Positions 59,101 through 64,000 of a DNA stretch of 64,000 nucleotides are shown in pieces (positions within the stretch are counted from its first letter, which is position 1; every line of letters begins with the position of its first letter). The position numbers and the translations under genes are program-made. The notes below the pieces were generated by a model. It saw only the letters and a list, made by a program, of their open reading frames with translations. It was not told the DNA's origin and searched no databases. Source of the DNA: Diospyros lotus (lineage: Eukaryota; Streptophyta; Magnoliopsida; Ericales; Ebenaceae); assembly GCF_014633365.1 (NCBI RefSeq), contig NC_068338.1, positions 15,820,616 through 15,884,615 on the forward strand, written 5' to 3'.

Positions 59101-59363
59101 CTATTAATTTCTTCACATCTATTGGGCTTGGTGGTATCACTGAGAATTTGAGAGAGTACTTGAAGAACATGCCGCGCCTTATTATGCAACAACAGAAACC
59201 AGTATCTGAGTCGGACCAAGCATCTGAGAGTTCTGGATCTTCTGATTCTGATGCTTCAAATTCCGAGTCAGATTCAGGGTCATCTAGCTCCGATGATCAA
59301 AGTGAAAGTGAAACCGAAAGTGACAATGATGACGAGAAACGCAGGAAGCGGAGGAGACGATGA
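36934..59363 (+). CDS. CWC22: Pre-mRNA-splicing factor CWC22 homologue
   Basis: Seven exons: 36934-37704, 37812-38001, 41964-42067, 42188-42293, 42382-42683, 58099-58404, 58986-59363. All introns are GT-AG and the phases join cleanly to 718 residues. Residues 1-115 are Arg/Lys/Asp-rich; [13 protein letters not shown] (137-149) leads to the MIF4G domain (about 160-345, with [18 protein letters not shown] and [13 protein letters not shown]); 416-445 is an acidic linker; the MA3 domain (about 456-572) has [13 protein letters not shown] and [34 protein letters not shown] lies at 628-643; the tail is Ser/Asp/Glu-rich and ends KRRKRRRR. In yeast and animals CWC22 is a nuclear spliceosome component that brings eIF4A3 into the complex for exon-junction deposition. 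The ATG at 36934 follows the telo-box and is the first in frame. The exon pattern and residues look intact; introns 2 and 5 are loaded with transposons. Confidence 0.93.
38002..41963 (+). other. CWC22 intron 2 (3,962 bp)
   Basis: Donor GTGAGT at 38002, acceptor TTCAG ending at 41963, phase 1 (split Gly codon). Contents: a solo LTR at 38421-38720; the start of what looks like a hAT-type MITE (CTAGGGGTAAGCAAAA, 39013) followed by TTTGGTTTGG-rich text to 39200; a tandem duplication of about 90 bp (about 40348-40398 and 40437-40480, AAATGTCATATAAATTAG); a (CT)n(AT)n microsatellite at 40527-40565. No reading frame within it has support. Confidence 0.85.
38421..38720 (-). mobile_element. Solo LTR of a short-LTR chromovirus-like family
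   Basis: 300 bp. On the plus strand TGTTACGACCCC to ACTTGACA; on the minus strand it starts TGTCAAGTCTCTTGG and aligns well with the LTR at 47058-47352. Flanks AGAGC and AAAGT match at 3 of 5 bases, compatible with a decayed target duplication. Confidence 0.6.
43381..45819 (-). mobile_element. Internally deleted LTR element in CWC22 intron 5
   Basis: 2,439 bp, antisense to CWC22. LTRs 43381-43745 (365 bp) and 45459-45819 (361 bp), each TGTCAAG to TAACA on the plus strand. The primer site on the minus strand (TGGTATCAAAGC, 45445-45456) is two bases from the right LTR; the polypurine tract (AAGGGTAGGGGAAT) is beside the left LTR at 43746-43759. Flanks GCTGT and GTTGT are a one-mismatch target duplication. 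The interior is only 1.7 kb and lacks protease, RT and integrase, so it is non-autonomous. The LTR text resembles the chromovirus-type LTRs at 47058 and 38421. Confidence 0.85.
44291..44839 (-). pseudogene. Unknown frame inside the intronic LTR element
   Basis: A 182-residue frame on the element strand, hydrophilic, with no domain that I recognise (words such as [19 protein letters not shown]). Upstream text back to the primer site has several stops, and downstream text (44125-43759) again has open stretches ending in EFLGTRTP, a word nearly repeated at the 3' end of the element at 51604 (FLGTRNF). Probably what remains of the element's gag or of a captured segment. Confidence 0.35.
46230..46960 (+). 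pseudogene. L1-type LINE, endonuclease part
   Basis: A decayed plus-strand frame with features of plant L1 endonuclease: [10 protein letters not shown] near 46520, [16 protein letters not shown] near 46725 and [19 protein letters not shown] near 46890, where SDHCPILL and GPxPFRF are usual. It is cut at 46960 by a TIR element; the reading resumes at 50223. Confidence 0.55.
47455..48018 (+). mobile_element. Probable solo Copia LTR, limits uncertain
   Basis: It interrupts the chromovirus 3' part. It has a TATA-like TTTATAAATAAAGG (about 47600), a transcript-leader-like stretch rich in TGTG and GAGAG, and near its end GTCTGGACGTAGGATCTC, an LTR R/U5-like block typical of Tork/Ale-type Copia LTRs. 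A run of 18 G lies at 47634-47651. The ends are not proven. Confidence 0.35.
48067..48690 (-). pseudogene. Chromovirus integrase C-terminus, broken
   Basis: The minus strand encodes [20 protein letters not shown] and GYKPPILP (about 48660-48560), then a linker with stops, then [31 protein letters not shown] and VTQVL-like PLTQVLLQW (48321-48067). This is the end of the integrase core and the region leading to the chromodomain of Gypsy chromoviruses. Confidence 0.75.
48691..50067. mobile_element. Possible TIR element with GGCGCC-rich ends
   Basis: The left edge (about 48691-48740, AGGCGCCTTGTGCGCC) and right edge (about 50015-50067, GCCTCGCGCC and TTTGCGCC) are GC-rich and loosely inverted, on either side of ordinary AT-rich sequence and the 562-bp element at 48888. 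Such ends are seen in plant hAT-type non-autonomous elements. No target duplication was found. Confidence 0.3.
48888..49449. mobile_element. 562-bp Mutator-like element with GC-rich interior
   Basis: Perfect 9-bp target duplication TCTTCCCAT (48879-48887 and 49450-49458). TIRs begin GAGTGCAATTTTGTTCACCC on both ends and continue imperfectly for about 50 bp. The interior is GC-rich, unlike the surrounding intron, with C/T- and CG-rich text. A 159-residue frame (48915-49394) spans most of it but is low-complexity (Ser/Arg/His/Pro). It may be a MITE or may have captured foreign sequence. Confidence 0.8.
50223..51040 (+). pseudogene. L1-type LINE, part before the RT
   Basis: Continuation of the L1 after the TIR element: [13 protein letters not shown], then [31 protein letters not shown] and [10 protein letters not shown], where plant L1 proteins usually have LKxWNxEVFGxV and EExxWRQKSR. 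Stops and frameshifts are frequent, and no YADD box is reached before the similarity ends near 51 kb. Confidence 0.6.
51040..51603 (-). pseudogene. RTE-type LINE, C-terminal part
   Basis: On the minus strand about 51240-51060 encodes [20 protein letters not shown] and KKPRRNSPR, resembling the C-terminal end of plant RTE LINE proteins (RVDRxExxGxxRGRGRPKKTW). Text up to 51603 can be read as its continuation. It is separated from its RT by the LTR element at 51604-54664. Confidence 0.45.
51604..54664 (+). mobile_element. Internally deleted LTR element splitting the RTE LINE
   Basis: 3,061 bp, same strand as CWC22. LTRs 51604-52055 (452 bp) and 54233-54664 (432 bp), both TGTCACAACCC to TCATGACA. 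The primer site TGGTATCAGAGCAT follows two bases after the left LTR (52058); the polypurine tract CAAGGAGAGAGAAT precedes the right LTR (54219-54232). Flanks CTCAG and CTAAG are a one-mismatch target duplication. The interior has a decayed gag but no pol, so it is non-autonomous. Confidence 0.88.
53216..54148 (+). pseudogene. Gypsy gag-like frame with stops and a 60-bp duplication
   Basis: One frame from ATG 53216 to the stop at 54148 with three internal stops, the last before 53450; from 53450 it is open for 232 residues. The N-terminal text ([40 protein letters not shown]) resembles the coiled-coil gag start of chromovirus Gypsy elements. A perfect-period 60-bp tandem duplication (53840-53899 and 53900-53959) repeats [13 protein letters not shown] in frame. 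The C-terminus is a basic Lys/Arg tail. Confidence 0.5.
54680..55130 (-). pseudogene. RTE-type LINE reverse transcriptase, tandemly duplicated
   Basis: The minus strand encodes [20 protein letters not shown], where RTE reverse transcriptases have ADDIVLVDETREGVN. A second, more decayed copy ([18 protein letters not shown]) lies 242 bp away on the plus-strand scale, so the segment is a tandem duplication. Both are interrupted by stops. Confidence 0.55.
55131..56149. other. No gene seen; homopolymer tract inside
   Basis: About 1 kb of AT-rich intron between the RTE fragments. It contains 22 consecutive C (56108-56129) followed at once by 17 A (56130-56146). No reading frame with support. Confidence 0.5.
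56150..56720 (-). pseudogene. RTE-type LINE endonuclease fragment
   Basis: The minus strand encodes VSAYAAKY, then [20 protein letters not shown] and [19 protein letters not shown] with VTYKSD, matching the RTE endonuclease order AYAPQ...GDFNGHIG...DLVIANSxFxKxxxHLVTFRS. The catalytic Asp-Phe-Asn appears as DHFNNH, so it is dead. Together with 54680-55130 and 51040-51603 it forms one minus-strand LINE. Confidence 0.6.
56721..58098. other. 3' end of intron 5, unassigned
   Basis: No gene or repeat that I can name. A T-rich tract and AATACAG precede exon 6. Confidence 0.5.
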
Positions 59364-60480
59364 GGAACCGTTATATATACCCCTATGTTAGAGGAAGCAG
59401 TTATTTGTATCCGCAGTTTCTAGAATATTGTGTCGATCTGAATGAGTGAAAATTTGCAAGTAATGTATGGCATTTGCTCGTAGGTGTTATTCCACAACAG
59501 TTGGAGCTTCAGTTTAGTCATTGGCTGGTAGCTTATGCAGCCATACAGTTGAGATTTAGTCTTAGATTTCAAGCGTTAAAAGCCTTTGGGTGACCACTGT
59601 TGTACAGGATTTTGGCTTGGTAAAATTATGACCTGTTAATCTGCTTAGAATTGAACCTCTTGTTTTTGTTTTTGGCTAAAATGCTTAAAGGGGATTGCTC
59701 AATGGGGCTGTGGGCTGGCTCCCTGTGGATTTATTATTTACTCTTAACAAATTTTCTAATGAAAACGCTCTGTTGGGTTAAAAAATTTCTTGCTTCTGCC
59801 GGGCTGGGGGATGTGCTGATTGTCGATAAGCAAGTGGCAGCACTGAAGGTTTGTGCGTCGAAATAATAAGAATTAGCAAAAACGTGTGTTCCAAATATTG
59901 TGCTTATGACATGTTTTTTGAGTTTGAAGTTCACCACAAGTTAAGTATAAATGAACTTCATTCTGATTGTTGGTCCCTTTTGGTTTTTGCAGAAGAAAAT
60001 ATCTTACTAAATTAGTTATGTTTTTGGGAAACAACTCATGTATAAAGCGGCCAGGAGTGGCTCTACTCCTTCCTTCACCTGAGGTGAACACAACGCAAGA
60101 TGAAAGAACTGTAATTGATTGCAGGAAATTTGCAATCATTCTGCAAGGTAAAGCATTTCTCATACCATTTCTTATAGCCTTTCTGCTGATATCCCATAAC
60201 TTCTAGCATAAAAATTTGTCCTTAAAATTAGATTTAGTCATTAGAATTGAATATTTTAAATGCTTGGAAGCATGAATTTAAGTATGTGAGAAATTAGATG
60301 CACTTAATGAGTGTTAAATGGTGTATTCAATTTAGAAGGAAATAAACCTAAATTCAGAATTATGGAATCATATTAAATTGGGTTAATTCCATGAGATTAT
60401 GGACTGGAGTGATGCTTCAGATAGAGGAAAATTATGTTTCAAGTATAGGAAGCTCAAAGTTAATATTTCTTTAACATTGG
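59364..60480 (+). other. CWC22 3' untranslated region and flank
   Basis: Begins after the TGA at 59361-59363. T-rich text with near-upstream A-rich signals (for example AAATAATAAG at about 59861) could end the transcript near 59.9 kb, but the site cannot be fixed. Short frames here have no domain. Confidence 0.45.
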
Positions 60481-60489
60481 ATTGTGCAC

Positions 60490-61865
60490 ATCACAAACAG
60501 AAATCAAAAGGAAATGATGAGAGAGTTTAATAGTTTGGCCTCAACAAATCTACGTCTATTATCTCCCCATAAAGAAATAGTCCACTAATCAAGTAGTTTT
60601 GAGGAGTTTAGTTATTAACTGGTCACTCACATATTGAGGAGTATAGTTATTCAGCCATGGAATACACTCAAAAACATATTCACAATAATCAATCTACACC
60701 TTATCACAGATTATTATTGATGTGGTCCATTAACAAATAAACTATATGTTACCTATTTATAGGCAACAACTCACAATCTTGATAGGATTAGATCTCTTAA
60801 ACCTAGTTAGATTGGGTTATCTAAGAGACTCAATCCCAATCAGATATAAATTTGAGGAGTTATCTAACAATTCCTCCCTCGACTCAAATTCTCTATAATA
60901 CTCAATGTTTATCACAAAATTCATAGTTTTGGCCTATGATTTGTGTTTCAACTTTAGTCGTTTGGAGTCACTAAAGCTAAAACACAAATCATGGGCTGAA
61001 ACTATGCAAGTCACATACACTTGAATCACGCTAACTTAATCAAACTCTAGTTGGTCGATCCATCTTCAAACTCTGCGGCGAGCATCTTCTTCAACAGTGA
61101 CTTGCAACGTCTCTTCACCTAGGACAACAATGACAATCATGGTGGGTATCATCCCTCGTAAGGATAGTGACAGGAACGTCTTTTATAACAAGGAGGCAAG
61201 TTGCAACAGCTTCACTCCTTCATAGATCAATAGTGCGTGACAAGTAATTAAAGCTTCTTATCCCTTAAAAACAACACACGATAACTTTGCACTTCCCCTA
61301 CACAAGACGGAATGACTCTCTCTCAATGCAAAGTCGTGTCATAAAGCTTTAGTCTAAACCAAATCACAACTCAAAGAAATTCGGCACTGCAACCCAAATC
61401 AAACTTCTTCAATAAGGAGGGTATTTTTCAACCAGACAAGTACTGGCGTACTCCTTCCAATAACCATGAAGCAGCAAGAGAAAGAATGGTATAGAAAATT
61501 TAACATGCTTTAGCCTTAACAATTCCATGTCCATGATCACATCAAAAGGGAATAATCCATTAATCATGGAGAAAGTACAAAACCCTTCCAATACATCCCA
61601 ACTCCATATGGTCATTCACATCCTGAGAACTCTAAATATTTAATTATGAAACACATCCACACACCACAATAATTTGGCTATATCATATCAAGATGATCAG
61701 TATGGGCAATCAACAACTGAACTAATGATTTCTTATTTATAGGCTACTACTTATGACCCCAGGAGGATTAGGGCCCTCAAACCTAATCAGATTGAGTTAT
61801 ATCTGAGAGCCTCAATGTCAATAAAATATGAATTTGAGGGGTTTGATTAAACCTTATAAAATGAC
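60490..61865 (-). mobile_element. Small LTR-element candidate (TRIM-like)
   Basis: Two diverged direct repeats share TATTTATAGGC, AGGATTAG, AAACCTA-TCAGATTG-GTTAT and AATTTGAGG blocks in the same order: about 60,490-60,871 and about 61,480-61,865. Right of the first, ATTCCTCCCTCGACTC reads on the minus strand as a polypurine tract followed by TGTTAGATAAC, as expected at a 3' LTR. The inner part is only about 600 bp and non-coding. Boundaries are approximate. Confidence 0.4.
60922..61006. ncRNA. MicroRNA-like hairpin candidate
   Basis: Arms 60922-60958 and 60970-61006 (37 bases each) with an 11-base loop. 32 of 37 positions are Watson-Crick pairs; three more are G-U if the plus strand is the transcript, leaving two mismatches. 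The arms start CATAGTTTTGGCCTATG and end GGCTGAAACTATG. It lies inside the small LTR-element candidate, so it may instead be element structure. No expression evidence. Confidence 0.35.
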
Positions 61866-64000
61866 TTATTATTTGTTTTTTTACTAGGTGAATTCAGTTA
61901 AGAAGATAGCCTAGCCTGAAACTTTACAACAACCAAATTCTAAGGGATTGTAACCAATAAAGGATTCAACAAAAGATGAAAAGGAAATAACATAGTCGAA
62001 AGTAACCCACAACCAACAAGCTAAGTTAACGTAGAAGTAAAACTGAAGCAAAATTAACACCAAAATCAGCTTACTTGAAGGTCATTTATAAACATATAGT
62101 ATATACAGATCTACACTCAAAATAGATCGAACAATTAGAAACCCTCTGCTCTAATCTGCAAACTTGTTAGGAGTCCAAAGATCTTAAACAAACGTCTAGG
62201 GGGAGTTATGAATAGTTCTAAGTCCCTTAAAAAGGGTAAAAATGACCTAAGAAGGTCGTTGCGCTCGTTGGGAGAGGCCAAAGCTTCAAACGTTGCAACA
62301 GGGAGGGATCTTAGAAGCACAAAAATGGACAACGAACCTCAAGGAAAGATTGCACCTGTTAGATTGCGGAGGCCAATACTTGTCAATTTTAGGCTCAAGC
62401 TTAGAAGATTTATTACAGTGCTGTCTGGTTTGGGTGTTGAGAACCAAAAAGAAAATATCAAAACAATATCTAGATCCCATGGTTAGTTTGACCCTAATCT
62501 TAACTTACAAGGAGGTTGGACCAAGAATAGGGCACTTGAACTTGACGATGGAGATGAGGAAATGATGAATAGGTCAAGCGAGGCAGGGATATTTAAATTG
62601 GTGCTGAGAGGATGACGATGGCGAGAGATAATGATGAGTGGGCAACTTCGAGGATATGATGGGGAGATGGTGATTTGTAGGGCCCGATGTAAGAAGGCAT
62701 CACTGAGGGGTTGGGAATATGCTTTGAGAAGGAAAAGTGGAGAGGGGAAAGAGACAACAAACAAGGGAAGAGAAATGTTGATCACGACGTAAAATAAGGA
62801 AGGATAACTGTTGATTAGGAGTGGGAAATAACACTGACAAGACAAGAAGAGAAATGACGAAGAAGGGGCAGTAAAAGAGACGAGTTTGACGAGAATTGGA
62901 GGCAGTGGGGTGAGAGATGCTATCAAGGAGCTATAAAATGTAAGGGAGAAGAGAAGACTATTGGTGATTGAGCATCGGTGGTTACTGGGTATGAGGTTTG
63001 TTACATGTAACATAGTTACATGAATAATAATAAAGTGAATAAGATTTAATAAGAGAGAATCATTATATCTATGTTATTATTTATTTTAATTAAAAATGGT
63101 AGATAAGATGGTTATGACAAGGATTTGAATGGTTAATTCCCTTTGATTGCATGGGAGGAGGTGTAAAAGGAGAGAGAATAAGTGGAAGAATAGGTTGGTC
63201 TTCCAACAAGGGTATTGACTAGTTAAATGGTTAAAAAGTGATCATTTGATTGAAATTATTAAAGGGCTAAGAATTGATCTCAAGGAAATATTTAAACTCA
63301 AAACCCTAACTATTACCTATTTTTTCATTCTTGAAACCAAAATAAATGAAGGGGAGAAGAAGATAGCTTTAACTGAGGTGTAGAAGGAGAGAAGAAAAAG
63401 AAGAGAAAAGGTAAAAAAGAAGAAAATATAGGAAGAAAAGAAGGAAATAGAAGAGAAAATACTCAAAAGATAACCCTAACCCTATTTTAGGACGGTTGAC
63501 CAAAGCTTAATAGGAAAAGATGAGGCTTAATTTATTCTTAATCTGGCAAGCCTTTGGTAAATCTAGCTAAGGTAAGGTGTATGAGCTAAATTCCTTGCAT
63601 TAGATGACTTATTATGGGATTGCTTTTTATGTTTTTGTTATTTGATGAGAAATGTGAAAGTAATGCCATGCGTGTGCTTGTTTGCTTTCTTTGGGAACTG
63701 TTTGATACTTTGATGAGTTAGCTATGAATGATAGCTAGACTCATAGTCATGAATGGTTGATACATAACTTATTTGATATTTCCCATTGAATGCTTTATAT
63801 TTAAAAGTTTCAAAATTTCAATCTAAAGTGGTTTATATGCACTTAAGTGTTCAAATATTTCATAGTGCAAATTATGAAAGTGTTTAGCTCACCCTAGATA
63901 TATTTTTCTTGTGTGAAAATCTGTATATACATATGTAATTGATGAAAGAAAATCTTCCAAAAACAAGGAGAAGGTGGCTTCTTGAAATGCTTGTTTGTCG
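61866..64000. other. No gene supported; possible LTR at window edge
   Basis: Frames at 62208-62565 (plus) and 62483-63013 (minus) lack domains; the latter is Ser/Leu/Phe-rich low complexity. From about 63300 the text (GA-rich block, AAGGTAAGGTG, later GCTCACCCTAGATAT) has the feel of the second half of a long Gypsy LTR, but it runs off the window. Confidence 0.3.

Noticed and set aside
58977..59363. Separate gene starting at the Met at 58977
   Set aside because: The Met lies in intron 6 sequence before the acceptor; the text from 58986 is CWC22 exon 7.
62208..62565. Two overlapping plus-strand frames of 90-92 residues
   Set aside because: No recognisable domain, and both frames compete for the same DNA. 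Probably decayed repeat.
62483..63013. 176-residue minus-strand frame near the right end
   Set aside because: Ser, Leu, Phe and Pro-rich low complexity, opposite a purine-rich strand, with no domain and no splice context.

Overview
The window is nuclear DNA of a flowering plant, most likely a eudicot. The evidence is one split, plant-type CWC22 splicing-factor gene with GT-AG introns, set among dense plant LTR retrotransposons (Tat-type and chromovirus Gypsy, Copia, SIRE-type LTRs), L1 and RTE LINEs and Mutator-like terminal-inverted-repeat elements. Bases 1 to about 36.5 kb hold no host gene that I can support. The species cannot be named from the sequence.

Layout. 1-5.6 kb: a decayed Tat-like Gypsy gag-protease remnant, followed by two minisatellites (about 43 bp and 45 bp units). 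5.6-7.2 kb: a SIRE-type LTR on the minus strand. 7,485-34,803: one Tat-like Gypsy element with a 5-bp target duplication (CAACC), swollen to 27.3 kb by later insertions. In its gag sits a complete young Copia element (8,924-19,321, target duplication TGACA). One LTR of that Copia carries a 1,671-bp foldback Mutator-like element with a 9-bp target duplication. The Gypsy protease and reverse transcriptase are each interrupted by a 2.55-2.59 kb solo LTR of a second Gypsy type, and its integrase is mostly deleted next to a truncated LTR of the same Copia family. Its 3' part carries a decayed antisense reading frame. 34.8-36.5 kb: a SIRE-like fragment and two tandem arrays.

36,934-59,363: CWC22, seven exons, 718 residues by my splicing model (N-terminal Arg/Lys/Asp-rich tail, MIF4G, acidic linker, MA3, acidic Ser-rich tail). 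Four introns are 88-581 bp; intron 2 is 3,962 bp and intron 5 is 15,415 bp. Intron 5 is itself a nested stack: an L1 LINE split by a 3.3-kb TIR element, which contains a chromovirus fragment and a GC-rich 562-bp Mutator-like element; an RTE LINE split by an LTR element; and another internally deleted LTR element. 59.4-64 kb: the 3' flank, a small LTR-element candidate and a microRNA-like hairpin, with no further gene.

The coding sequences do not form a pathway. CWC22 is the only host gene; everything else is mobile-element history. The best reasons for a second look are the foldback Mutator-like element with in-frame palindromic 33-bp arrays, the nearly intact Copia with only two visible lesions, the antisense gene in the Tat-like element, the very large CWC22 intron and the hairpin at 60.9 kb. 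Boundaries given to the base come from LTR ends, primer-binding sites and target duplications read by eye. Family names rest on remembered protein motifs, not on searches.
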